DNA from: Fen-1359 sp963710355
GTDB taxonomy: Bacteria > Planctomycetota > Phycisphaerae > Sedimentisphaerales > Anaerobacaceae
Length of the DNA: 64,000 nucleotides
Assembly (NCBI GenBank): GCA_963710355.1
Contig: CAVPZU010000003.1
Span: 248,001 to 312,000 of the forward strand
Direction: 5' to 3'
Shown here: positions 33,301 to 41,672 of the stretch, piece after piece
Layout: each line of letters starts with the position of its first letter
How positions within the stretch are numbered: position 1 is the stretch's first letter
Translations under genes and position numbers: made by a program
Notes under the pieces: generated by a model
What the model was told of the DNA's origin: nothing
What the model saw: the letters and a program-made list of their open reading frames with translations, nothing else
Database searches by the model: none

Positions 33301-34872
33301 TTACTGCACTTTAAGAGATTCGAACTGTTCGGCTTTTTGCTCAATTTCGCCCCGCTTCATATTTCCCTGCCGGTCAATGGAGAAATCGACCTCGAGAACT
33401 GTACCGGACTGAACATCCTCGAAGAAGCAATGCATCCGCTGGTTGACATCGTAGCTGTAAGTGACCCGGATAGGGCATTCAGCGGGCCGGTTAGGAGGCA
33501 GTTTGAGCTTGTGAGTGGCAATTTTATTGACGTATTCCGGAGCAGTATCTTCGCCCTGCGTGATGTTGATTTCGAGTTCGGTCTGGCCTTCAGAGACGGT
33601 GTAGAAGGTTTTTGTAACGTGACAGGGAAGCGGGGTGTTTTTCCTGAGGATGATGCGGTTTTCGACAACTCGTCTGCCGGTTTTTTGGTCGATTGGCGCA
33701 CAGATAGTGCCGTAGCTGTGGTTGCAGACATCGGTGAGCCGGATGTTTTTGAGTCCGCCGATGATACCTGCCGGCAGAGCCTGTGGATTATCGCGAATAA
33801 GGGCAAGACCGGCGTGAATAGCGGCGCCGAGAGAGACACATTCATCGACATTGACGGCGGCGTCGGGCGCAAAGCCGAACATCTTCTCAAGCCTTTTCTG
33901 GACGACGGGCATACGGCTGCTGCCGCCTGAGAGCAGGACCTTGTCAATCTGCGACGGTTTAAGGTGAGCCTCATCGAGCGCAACTTCGAGGAGAATATCT
34001 ATTCGCGACATCAGGGAAGCGACGGCTTTCTCAAAGGCCTGACGGGTGATTTCGAATTTCATTGAGCCTGCCTGACCATAAAGAATATGTTTAGCGACAT
34101 CTCTTCTCGACAGGGTCTTTTTGATATCTTCGGCCTCGTCTTCGAGTTTCGCGCGTTCTTCATCGGTATTGATAAGTTCGGCGCCGAATTTTTTCTTATA
34201 GTCGGCCTGCATCAATTCGAGGATTTTTCCGTCGAAGTCTATTCCGCCGAGTTCGTGGTCACCCTGTGAGCAGATGATGCTCATTTCATCGCCTTTTACA
34301 TCCATAATAGTCACATCGAAGGTTCCGCCGCCGAGGTCGTATATGAGGACCTTGCCGAAGACTGTGCAGGTGGTGGCGTAATAAAGAGCCGTGGCGACAG
34401 GCTCATTGACTATGCCGACAACGTTGAGTCCTGCCAGAGTGCCGGCGTCCATAGTCGCCTTTCGGCGGATTTCATCGAAGTGAGCGGGGACGGAGATGAC
34501 GACATCGCGTATCTGCCGATTGTCAACGGAACAGTCGTCTTTGAGTTTTTTCAGGATGAGGGCGGAAAGCTCTACAGGCGACCAGTCTTTGCCGTCGATT
34601 GTTTTTTTGTAGGAGGTGTCCCCCATAGAACGTTTTACCCATCTGACAGACCTTTGGGGGTCGAGGTAACGGCAGTGCAGTGCTTCGATGCCGACACGGA
34701 TTATGCCTGAATTTTCCTCATCAAAGAAGATTGCCGACGGGGTCAGCCTTTCGCCTTCGGAGTTAGGGACTATTTCCGGTCTGCCGATTGCGTTAAGGAC
34801 GGCCAGCGAAGAGAAGGTGGTTCCGAGGTCGATGCCGGCTATTGTATCTATTTTGGACCTTGTATCAGACAT
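33301..34872 (-). CDS. DnaK-like Hsp70, short form without C-terminal lid
   Basis: 523 residues. The ATPase domain is intact: GIDLGTTFSSLA (phosphate 1), NEPVATALYYA, YDLGGGTFDVTIMD (phosphate 2) and LSGGSSRMPVVQKRLE (adenosine). A beta-type substrate domain follows (NTPLPCHVTKTFYTVSEGQT, ITQGE). The chain then ends after a short Lys/Glu tail, where DnaK would have about 100 more residues of alpha-helical lid. Without a lid, substrate release would be fast or regulated otherwise. It has a GAGGGG ribosome site and sits between a GrpE-like membrane protein and the TerB/J-like protein. It is distinct from housekeeping DnaK. Confidence 0.88.
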   Translation of the reverse strand: MSDTRSKIDTIAGIDLGTTFSSLAVLNAIGRPEIVPNSEGERLTPSAIFFDEENSGIIRVGIEALHCRYLDPQRSVRWVKRSMGDTSYKKTIDGKDWSPVELSALILKKLKDDCSVDNRQIRDVVISVPAHFDEIRRKATMDAGTLAGLNVVGIVNEPVATALYYATTCTVFGKVLIYDLGGGTFDVTIMDVKGDEMSIICSQGDHELGGIDFDGKILELMQADYKKKFGAELINTDEERAKLEDEAEDIKKTLSRRDVAKHILYGQAGSMKFEITRQAFEKAVASLMSRIDILLEVALDEAHLKPSQIDKVLLSGGSSRMPVVQKRLEKMFGFAPDAAVNVDECVSLGAAIHAGLALIRDNPQALPAGIIGGLKNIRLTDVCNHSYGTICAPIDQKTGRRVVENRIILRKNTPLPCHVTKTFYTVSEGQTELEINITQGEDTAPEYVNKIATHKLKLPPNRPAECPIRVTYSYDVNQRMHCFFEDVQSGTVLEVDFSIDRQGNMKRGEIEQKAEQFESLKVQ

Positions 34873-34911
34873 TATATTTCCCCTCGATATTGCATTTTTT
34901 AACCAAACAGT

Positions 34912-36219
34912 TTAACTCTCGCAGCGCAGGACTACCTTAAAGTTCTGCTCATCAATGAAGTGGCGGTAACCGACTTCTACGACGGCTGCGATTTTGCCTT
35001 TCATATCTGATTTATCGGTAATTTGCCGTTCTTTGACGGCTTCGGCGATTTTTTCCTGGCCGCTGTAGTCGCTTTCGATTTCAGGAGCGTACTGTTCGAT
35101 GCCGCCGGATTCGAGGGCAAAGACGAGTTCGTCTCTGAGCTCCTCGATATCTTTGGTGTCGGCGGCGGCATTTTTAAGCTGTTCGATGCGGTCATCGAGA
35201 TTATCAATACAGCGGATAATTTTAAGTCCAAAAGTTTTGATTATATTCCAGTCGTAACCATCCTGAAGTTTTTTGATTCTATCCTGCTGAGTAAGTGCGT
35301 AATCACGGATTGCAGATACCTGATGAGTAAGGTCTTTGATGAAGTTTCCGATTGGTTCGGAGCGTTCTGCGGCCTGTTTGACGGTTTCGGCCATTTGTTT
35401 AAATTCAGAGACCTGCTGCTCGATTTTTTCTTTCTGGGCGTTAAGGACTTTTTCGATTCTGACGGTGTTCTCATCGATGCCGGCCTGCCGGTAATCAAAC
35501 GCCTTTTGATGAATGTTGTGGTTTTCAGAGCGAATCTTAAACGACTTTTTTGACTCGCTTAACTTTTCATCACAAAACAGGAGGTCGAGGCTTTTTGGAG
35601 CGGTATTGAGCACATCAGTAAATGATTTAAGGGTTTGGGCCGAAGCGGTTTCGGTCTTCGATAGAGTTTTTCCATCTGAATAACCGGTTTTGAAATCGTG
35701 CCAGCCGGCCTCCGACAAAATCCTGGAATGCTCGATATTTTTCTTTTTGGATTTATCTTTTCCGGTTTTTTTATCGGGGGGCTGGTTGTCCCGCATTTCA
35801 GGCTGGATAATAACGACTTTCTGCCCGTCCTTTTTCAGTTGTGAAGAAGGTTTAAACAGCCGCCGGAGGAGTCGCCGGAGAGTTTGAGAGAGCCAGATGA
35901 GCAACCAGCTTGTCAGAATAGCCACAGAGGTAATAATGAAGACAATGGATGTATCTCGGAGCAACTCTCTGTTTTCTCTTTTTGTGTTGTACGAGTCGAG
36001 CCTTTGCTTCCAGATATCGATATCCGCAAGCAGCTGGAGATTCTCTTGGTTAGAGTTGGTATTGTCGAGCTTGTCGAGGCGAGCCTTGATAATATCAAGG
36101 AACTGCCTTTCATCTTCGAGAAGCTGCCTCTCTCCCTTCCGAACGTAAAGACTCCAGGCAAAAACAACGGAACCAGCGATTAGCAGCACCAGGCCTAAAG
36201 CGACAAGTTTTCTACCCAT
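34912..36219 (-). CDS. Membrane-anchored GrpE-like nucleotide exchange factor (candidate)
   Basis: 435 residues. Two membrane helices flank a coiled coil: LVALGLVLLIAGSVVFAWSL at about 5-24, and SIVFIITSVAILTSWLLIWL at about 91-110. A Lys-rich cytoplasmic linker follows, then a helical stretch with VSEFKQMAETVKQAAER. The C-terminal ~120 residues resemble GrpE: LQDGYDWNIIKTFGLKIIRC, IDNLDDRIEQL, ALESGGIEQYAPEIESDYSG, then GKIAAVVEVGYRHF and a final strand FKVVLRCES. That matches GrpE's long helix, DNL motif and beta wing in order. It is 39 bp upstream of the hsp70 gene. The GrpE assignment is by eye, hence only moderate confidence. Confidence 0.68.
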   Translation of the reverse strand: MGRKLVALGLVLLIAGSVVFAWSLYVRKGERQLLEDERQFLDIIKARLDKLDNTNSNQENLQLLADIDIWKQRLDSYNTKRENRELLRDTSIVFIITSVAILTSWLLIWLSQTLRRLLRRLFKPSSQLKKDGQKVVIIQPEMRDNQPPDKKTGKDKSKKKNIEHSRILSEAGWHDFKTGYSDGKTLSKTETASAQTLKSFTDVLNTAPKSLDLLFCDEKLSESKKSFKIRSENHNIHQKAFDYRQAGIDENTVRIEKVLNAQKEKIEQQVSEFKQMAETVKQAAERSEPIGNFIKDLTHQVSAIRDYALTQQDRIKKLQDGYDWNIIKTFGLKIIRCIDNLDDRIEQLKNAAADTKDIEELRDELVFALESGGIEQYAPEIESDYSGQEKIAEAVKERQITDKSDMKGKIAAVVEVGYRHFIDEQNFKVVLRCES

Positions 36220-36628
36220 TATATCTTATTCCTAAAAACAAATTTTCTTCCAACTAAAGGCCCCCGACAAAGAAACGATTTAAAACAGACCTCGAACACC
36301 CGTAGAGGTATTCGGCATCAAAATACAAAAACTGCGATAGAAGGTCTTTCTCAATCAATTTTCTTAATAGCGATTCATTATAAGCCGCCAAATAAACTAT
36401 AAATAATAATCGAATGTTTCTCAAAACGGCTGAACTTTAAAAAAACGAGCATATTAGAGGTCCGATATAACGGGGAAAACATGAGCAAAAAAGGGTATTC
36501 AGAGCAGGAGTTCGCACGTTTTTTTTCAAAGCCCCAGAGGACAAGGGGAACACAGGGCTGAACAAGTTATTTCAACTGCAGACAAACACGGAGACACAGA
36601 GAGTTAAACGTTTATAATCAAAGAGGTT
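36220..36628. other. Gap without a recognised gene
   Basis: AT-rich sequence upstream of the Hsp70 operon. One short ORF at 36481-36561 (MSKKGYSEQEFARFFSKPQR, then six residues) has GGGG 5 nt before ATG but no family I know. The end has phrases such as 'CACGGAGACACAGAG' that look like repeat debris. Confidence 0.4.
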
Positions 36629-36648
36629 ATCCCGATTTATCGGGATTT
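36629..36648. terminator. Perfect hairpin ATCCCGAT-TT-ATCGGGAT
   Basis: An 18-bp palindrome with an 8-bp stem, followed by TTT on the plus strand. It sits at the downstream edge of the glutamine synthetase remnant and could terminate transcription from either side. Confidence 0.45.
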
Positions 36649-36807
36649 GAAACGGCATTGACTATTCTGCAGGAAACAAAACTGTGCGATTTCTGACAGG
36701 ATTCGTAACCGCCGCGGCAACCGAAGATAAAAATGTGCTGCTGGTCTGATAATTATTAACGAACATACTGGAGCAGCTGCCGGCGGGCCGCAAGGATTAC
36801 ATCTTAA

Positions 36808-36996
36808 GAACAGCATCTGTGCGTAAGTCGGCAGCGGCCAGAGGTCGGCATCGACAATAAATTCGAGCTGGTCAGCGGCCATTCGCAGTTCCTTCATAAC
36901 CGGTATGATGCTGTCGCGGCAGGCCTCGGCATATTTGATAGTGCTGTCGACAGACGCAGCCTTTTCGAGGGCTTTTTCAAGGGCCTCGATGCGGCC
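36808..36996 (-). pseudogene. C-terminal remnant of a type III glutamine synthetase
   Basis: About 63 codons on the reverse strand read TGRIEALEKALEKAASVDST, then AEACRDSIIPVMKELRMAAD and QLEFIVDADLWPLPTYAQML. This is the characteristic end of GlnN-type glutamine synthetases (LRxxADxLE ... WPxPTYxxxLF). No catalytic domain precedes it and the flanking codons make no sense, so it is a decayed gene fragment. Confidence 0.75.
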
Positions 36997-37078
36997 GGTG
37001 CTATAAATTTTAAGAAGCGCTCCTAACATAACGTTTCTGCTGCAAAAATCAGTATAATATCCGAATAAAAAAAACGAT

Positions 37079-37111
37079 AAGGGATAAATAAGGGATAAAT
37101 AAGGGATAAAT
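37079..37111. repeat. Three tandem 11-bp units AAGGGATAAAT
   Basis: Exact repeats at 37079-37089, 37090-37100 and 37101-37111, upstream of the glutamine synthetase remnant. No function seen; slippage-prone. Confidence 0.85.
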
Positions 37112-37365
37112 CTCGTCAAGGGGCAGTGTAGTGTTGCCGAAACTACCTGCAAAAGGATTGATGAAATGAAAATATGTATTTCCAGGAAACAAGATCTATA
37201 ATACACAAAAAACACGTTCAGGCGGCTTTTCAAGCAAAGAAGCCTGCCTGACGCAGACGACTTATATATCATTAGCGGCAGGGCCATAGAAAAAAGTAAG
37301 GATTTGCAGTAAAAATCTTAAAAGGGATACGTGAAACAAACAAAATTGCTGCCCGCTAAAGAATT

Positions 37366-38028
37366 ATGGGACAACAAGAGGATAAAACTGAAAAAGTGTC
37401 TGCCAAAAGTGCAATGGTGAAACAAATGATAAAAACATGGTGCATTATTGCTATTTTGCTTTTGAGCCTGTCGGCGATATTTGTTTGTTATGCCATCGAT
37501 GAGGCGAAGAGCAAGGAATATCAGATTAAGGCAGCTTTTCTGTATAACTTTATAAAATTTGTGGATTGGCCGGCGAACATAGCAGACAGCAATGCAATAA
37601 TCATAGGAGTAATCAGCAAAGAGCCACTGGTGAATCTATTTGAGCCGCTGAAAGGCAAAAAGGTTAAAAACAAGAATGTTATTATAAGACAATATCCGAG
37701 TTTTGATGAGATACAGAAACTCGGCACGCAAAATAAGGCATCAATGAATGAGCAGATAGAATCCATCAAAAAATGTCACCTTTTATTTATCTGCGCCTCC
37801 GAAGCCGACAATTTCCAAAAAATCCTCGATGAGGTAAAGGACAAAAATATCCTTACGGTCGGGGAGATGGAAGATTTTCTGGAATACGGCGGGATAATTA
37901 ATTTCGTTGTCGATGAGAAGATGCGTTTTGAGATAAACCTGGAATCGTCCGATAAGGCAAATCTGAAGATAAGCTCCCAGCTTTTGCAGCTTGCAAAAAA
38001 AGTCATTAAAGCAAAAGAGCACACCTAA
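37366..38028 (+). CDS. YfiR-family periplasmic protein
   Basis: 220 residues with an N-terminal membrane/signal segment (WCIIAILLLSLSAIFVCYA) and a YfiR/DUF4154 domain starting EYQIKAAFLYNFIKFVDWP. It continues through IIIGVISKEPLVNLFEPLKG and ILTVGEMEDFLEYGGIINFV to KISSQLLQLAKKV. YfiR in Pseudomonas is a periplasmic repressor of the diguanylate cyclase YfiN. Here the gene is followed 72 bp later by a membrane kinase and a response regulator, so it probably gates that kinase instead (inference). The start codon is uncertain; the ATGs at 37414 and 37426 are possible. Confidence 0.8.
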   Translation: MGQQEDKTEKVSAKSAMVKQMIKTWCIIAILLLSLSAIFVCYAIDEAKSKEYQIKAAFLYNFIKFVDWPANIADSNAIIIGVISKEPLVNLFEPLKGKKVKNKNVIIRQYPSFDEIQKLGTQNKASMNEQIESIKKCHLLFICASEADNFQKILDEVKDKNILTVGEMEDFLEYGGIINFVVDEKMRFEINLESSDKANLKISSQLLQLAKKVIKAKEHT

Positions 38029-38100
38029 AAAAACCGATAACAATTCCAAAGGAGGAGCAGGAAACAAAAAAGATAGTTCATTACTCTAGGTTCTGAGACT

Positions 38101-39630
38101 ATGAAGATAAGACATAAATTAACTGCGATTATAATGCTGACCAGCGTCACCACATTGCTGCTGGGATTGGCGGCATTTATTGTCTGGGAATACTTTGACA
38201 TTAGAGATCAGATGGTTTCCAATCTTTTGACCCATGCATCAATCATAGCCGACAACTCCAAGGCAGCGGTGGCTTTCGATGACGCCAAGGGCGCCAAAAA
38301 CATCCTGAACGCTCTTCGAGCCTCGTCGTCGGTTGTTCATGCACATATTATGAAAGCGGACGGGAATTCCTTTGCGAGCTATAATCTGGACCCGAACGAT
38401 GAAAGCGTTCACATACTTGATTTACAAGGTAAAAGCTATGTTTTTACCGAAAATGCTCTGAATCTAAGGCAGGATATTATTCTTGACGGCGAAAAGATAG
38501 GCACAATATATCTTCAGGCGGGATTAAATGAGCTGCGAGCCGGAATAACAAGGACGGTGCTTATAGGTTTAATAATTGCCGGAATCGTCATTTTCGTGAC
38601 ATACATTTTATCATCGAAATTGCAGAAGATTATTTCCGGCCCGATATTGAAGCTGGCCGGTACTGCAAAGGACGTTTCAGAAAATAAGGACTATTCCACC
38701 CGTGCAATAAAACACACCAACGATGAAGTCGGTCAGCTTATCGATGCATTCAATGAAATGCTGGAAGAGATTAAGCAGCGAGATACGGAGCTTCGAGAAA
38801 TAAATGAAAAGCTGGAGGTTCGCGTAAAGGAACGAACAGCCGACCTGGTTATAGCCAATCAACAACTCGAGGAGCTGAACGTTGAGCTTAAATCGAACAT
38901 AAGCAAGCTGACTGCGGCCAACCGCGATCTTACGGATTTTGCACATGTAGCGGCTCATGACCTTAAGGCGCCGCTGCGTGCCATCGGCAGTCTGGCAGGA
39001 ATCATAAGCGAGGACTACAGCGAATATCTGGATGAACAGGGCAAAAGGTATCTTGATTTGCTCGTCAAAAGGACCGAACGGATGAGCGAGCTTATCAATG
39101 CCATTTTGAGATATTCGGAAGTCGGCAGGGTCTTCAGTGAAAAGGAGAAGGTGGACCTGAACAGAGTTGTGGCCGAAATCATAGACGGTCTCGGCGTGCC
39201 GCCACACATTGAAATAATTATCGAAAACCAACTGCCGGTGATTGTGGCAGAAAAGGCCAGAATAATGCAGGTATTCCAAAACCTCATAAACAACGCGATA
39301 AAATATATGGATAAACCGAAGGGTATCATAAAAATAGGGTGTAAAAAGAATGAAGATTTCTGGGAGTTCTATGTGGCGGACAACGGTCCCGGTATCCAGA
39401 AAAAATATTTCGACAAAATTTTCACGATTTTTCAATCCCTGAAAAGAAGGGACGAACTCGAAAGCCCCGGTATTGGGCTTTCAATCGTCAAAAAAATCGT
39501 TCAACTCTACAATGGGAATGTCTGGCTCGACTCTGTTGTAGATAAAGGATCTACTTTCTACTTTTCCTGGCCTATAGTTAGTTTGGAGAATACAGATTAT
39601 GAGAAACTCAAAACCTATTCTGCTTGTTGA
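38101..39630 (+). CDS. Membrane sensor histidine kinase (periplasmic CHASE8-like sensor, HAMP)
   Basis: 509 residues. TM1 is at about 8-30 and a ~125-residue periplasmic domain of CHASE8 type follows (SIIADNSKAAVAFDDAKGAK). TM2 is at about 153-172, then HAMP and a coiled coil (ELREINEKLEVRVKERTADL). The HisKA H-box is DFAHVAAHDLKAPLRAIGSL. The ATPase domain has FQNLINNAIKYMDKPKG (N box), DNGPGIQKKYFDKIF and SPGIGLSIVKKIV. It would phosphorylate the regulator encoded next, whose gene overlaps its 3' end by 32 nt. This domain layout is commonly paired with YfiR-type proteins. Confidence 0.9.
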   Translation: MKIRHKLTAIIMLTSVTTLLLGLAAFIVWEYFDIRDQMVSNLLTHASIIADNSKAAVAFDDAKGAKNILNALRASSSVVHAHIMKADGNSFASYNLDPNDESVHILDLQGKSYVFTENALNLRQDIILDGEKIGTIYLQAGLNELRAGITRTVLIGLIIAGIVIFVTYILSSKLQKIISGPILKLAGTAKDVSENKDYSTRAIKHTNDEVGQLIDAFNEMLEEIKQRDTELREINEKLEVRVKERTADLVIANQQLEELNVELKSNISKLTAANRDLTDFAHVAAHDLKAPLRAIGSLAGIISEDYSEYLDEQGKRYLDLLVKRTERMSELINAILRYSEVGRVFSEKEKVDLNRVVAEIIDGLGVPPHIEIIIENQLPVIVAEKARIMQVFQNLINNAIKYMDKPKGIIKIGCKKNEDFWEFYVADNGPGIQKKYFDKIFTIFQSLKRRDELESPGIGLSIVKKIVQLYNGNVWLDSVVDKGSTFYFSWPIVSLENTDYEKLKTYSAC

Positions 39631-40018
39631 AGATGATGACGTTGATGCCATCACCACTAAAAGAGCCCTGAAGGAAATTAAGGTTTCGAATGAACTCGTT
39701 CATAAGCTCGATGGCGAAGATGGATTAAGTTACCTCAAAGACGGCAATACGAAACCATGCGTTATCCTTTTAGACCTCAATATGCCTAAAATGAATGGTT
39801 TCGAATTCCTCAGGGAAATTAAAAATGATGACAATCTGAAAAAAATCCCCGTCATCGTCCTTACGACTTCCGATACTGACCAGAATATCCTCGACAGCTA
39901 TCAACTCGGCGTCGCCGGCTATATCACTAAACCTGTGGATTACCACCAGTTCGTTGAGGCTATGAAAACGGTCGATATGTACTGGACATTAAGCAGACTG
40001 CCCGAGGCGGAACAGTAG
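39599..40018 (+). CDS. Single-domain response regulator (Rcp1-like)
   Basis: 139 residues, receiver domain only. The acidic pocket is VEDDDVDAITTKRAL, the phosphoacceptor Asp is in ILLDLNMPKMNGFEFL, and PVIVLTTSDTDQNI (Thr) and YITKPVDYHQF (Lys) complete the site. There is no output domain, so it likely acts by protein contact or as a phosphate relay, as for Rcp1-like partners of phytochrome-type kinases. Its coding region overlaps the kinase gene, indicating coupled translation. Confidence 0.92.
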   Translation: MRNSKPILLVEDDDVDAITTKRALKEIKVSNELVHKLDGEDGLSYLKDGNTKPCVILLDLNMPKMNGFEFLREIKNDDNLKKIPVIVLTTSDTDQNILDSYQLGVAGYITKPVDYHQFVEAMKTVDMYWTLSRLPEAEQ

Positions 40019-40055
40019 TCGGATTGCAAATTTCGATAAAATGGCAGGAGATGAA

Positions 40056-40081
40056 ATGGCCTCCGCAAAGGAGGTCATTTT
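40056..40081 (+). terminator. Intrinsic terminator after the response regulator
   Basis: A 9-bp stem ATGGCCTCC / GGAGGTCAT (one G-T pair) with a 5-nt loop and then a short T run, 38 bp after the stop codon. Confidence 0.75.
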
Positions 40082-40155
40082 ATTATGGATTTTCTGCGAT
40101 TAATTGTTTTTTGAAGTTTGCGGCCCGTGACAGGCAGGCGGAATACCTAGAGCCT

Positions 40156-40219
40156 ATCCCAAAACCCCCATTATTGGCCTTTTCAGTGCCATAAATGGCG
40201 TTTTCTGAGGTTTTGGGAT
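40156..40219. repeat. 64-bp inverted-repeat element (possible MITE)
   Basis: Perfect 11-bp terminal inverted repeats ATCCCAAAACC / GGTTTTGGGAT enclose a centre with a smaller hairpin (GCCATAAATGGC). The arms resemble ends of some IS elements. There is no coding capacity. The rest of the 40082-40370 gap holds nothing I recognise. Confidence 0.5.
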
Positions 40220-40370
40220 GACTTCTAAATCCTTATACATTGTAAGCTATTTGTTCAGCTCGCTATATGTAACATTCCATATCTTTAATACCCATATACC
40301 TGCAGCCCGATTGGTGATTTCAAAAGAAAGAAGCACGAAGCACATCGAGATGCGAGATGCAGGCGACAAG

Positions 40371-40676
40371 TCATGAAAAGACAGCTTTGAACACAGCAAG
40401 GATGTTTTCAATTGGTGTACCAGTTTGAATATTGCCCGTTGCGCCGAATACGAAGCCGGGCGGATTGTTCAAAATTCTTATACGTTCGACGGCCTGCTTA
40501 TAAACTTCGTCAGGTGTTCCGAAAGGCAGGACATTTTGAGTATCGATGCCGCCGCCCCAGAAGACCAAATCCCTGCCGAACTTTTTTTTCAGTTCCGCAG
40601 GGTCGATACCTGCTGCGGAAGACTGCACAGGATTGAAAATATCAAAACCGACATCGATAAAATCCGGTATGAGACT
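40371..40676 (-). CDS. Uroporphyrinogen-decarboxylase-family protein, C-terminal piece
   Basis: Reads SLIPDFIDVGFDIFNPVQSS, AAGIDPAELKKKFGRDLVFW, GGGIDTQNVLPFGTPDEVY and GFVFGATGNIQTGTPIENIL, the usual end of URO-D/MtaA-like barrel proteins. Joined to the middle piece by removing one base at about 40677. Confidence 0.7.
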   Translation of the reverse strand, partial: SLIPDFIDVGFDIFNPVQSSAAGIDPAELKKKFGRDLVFWGGGIDTQNVLPFGTPDEVYKQAVERIRILNNPPGFVFGATGNIQTGTPIENILAVFKAVFS

Positions 40677-41412
40677 CTTTGACGGCACCGCAGGAGTGAA
40701 TGAATATTTTCCATTTGGTTTTTTTGTGGATGTAGTCGTTTATCATTTTATGGAACGGCTTATAAAGCTCCTCGTATGTTTTCGGTGAGATAAGCAATCC
40801 GGTCTGTGTGCCGAAATCGGCTGCGGTTGTAAAAACCGCTTGAATTTTGTCGCCGAGAGCATCTATTAGAAGCTGCAAATTTTTCAGTGCAATTTCGCAC
40901 TGGCCTTCAAAGACCTTAAAGACATAATTTTTTCGGGCAACCGTAGAGATATACCATTCTTCAATATCACGGATACCTTTTGTCCGCTTCATCCACGGGG
41001 CGGGGACAAGAGCGATGTCGCCAAAGCTGGCGCCGGGCAAAGCAAGGATAGTGCCGAGATTTTTTTGAACTGCGCTGTGGGTCTGCTCAGCCATTGCTTT
41101 AATATCATCAGCCAACAACAGAGTAAATTCCTCGAGATTGTCAGCGGGATTGAGATTATTTTCATCGAGCGGCTCCTGTCTGCAGATTGCATCGAAGTAG
41201 TAGCCGCCTTTAGGCATAAGGCCACTGGGCGGCACGGTCATATCGCCCTGCGGAAAAATAAACCAGCCGCCCTTTCCATCGCTTTTGACATTAAAATTGC
41301 CGGGGACAAGGACCTCGGTGCCGTCAAAAAGCGTAAAGGGTTTCCAGTCTTTGTTTTCAAATCCTAATATATTTCGCGGAGGGAAGACACCGACCACATC
41401 TATGCCGAGGGC
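40642..41412 (-). CDS. Uroporphyrinogen-decarboxylase-family protein, middle piece
   Basis: Reads ALGIDVVGVFPPRNILGFEN, then the barrel core, including a GSFGDIAL-like segment (PGASFGDIALVPAPWMKRTK), AVFTTAADFGTQTGLLISPK and KIFIHSCGAV. The reading frame is valid from 41412 down to the HSCGAVK motif; after that it is out of frame to a stop at 40642. Members of this family outside haem synthesis often act on methylated compounds with corrinoid proteins; nothing here fixes the substrate. Confidence 0.7.
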   Translation of the reverse strand, partial: ALGIDVVGVFPPRNILGFENKDWKPFTLFDGTEVLVPGNFNVKSDGKGGWFIFPQGDMTVPPSGLMPKGGYYFDAICRQEPLDENNLNPADNLEEFTLLLADDIKAMAEQTHSAVQKNLGTILALPGASFGDIALVPAPWMKRTKGIRDIEEWYISTVARKNYVFKVFEGQCEIALKNLQLLIDALGDKIQAVFTTAADFGTQTGLLISPKTYEELYKPFHKMINDYIHKKTKWKIFIHSCGAVKESHTGFYRCRF

Positions 41413-41618
41413 TTGCGCAGCGTGTCATCAATTTCGCCGAGCATCTGCATCGGCTCACAAACCTTAACGCGATAGTTCTTCTCTTTCAGGACGGCGTATC
41501 TCAAGTGATGGAGGACGCCTGCCATAATGCCGGTAGCCGAAGTCGCGCCGAAATCGACGCAGACTCTGTCAGCCTGCTGCTTGTTTATCGCCCGCTGAAA
41601 TCTTTCTCTGGATGTCAT
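41400..41618 (-). CDS. Uroporphyrinogen-decarboxylase-family protein, N-terminal piece
   Basis: Reads MTSRERFQRAINKQQADRVC, VDFGATSATGIMAG and EPMQMLGEIDDTLRK, then leaves frame at 41412, where adding one C (GG on the coding strand) would give LRKALGIDVVG. ATG 41618 matches the normal family start. With two breaks in about 1.25 kb this may be a true pseudogene. Confidence 0.7.
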   Translation of the reverse strand: MTSRERFQRAINKQQADRVCVDFGATSATGIMAGVLHHLRYAVLKEKNYRVKVCEPMQMLGEIDDTLRKPSA

Positions 41619-41672
41619 TTGCGAACTGCCAGAACTCACTCTGCCTGCGTCAAAAAACCTCTCTTCCCCAAA

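Noticed and set aside
36481..36561. 26-codon ORF MSKKGYSEQEFARFFSKPQR...
   Set aside because: It has a possible ribosome site but no conservation evidence, and it runs into repeat-like sequence; mentioned only in the gap entry.
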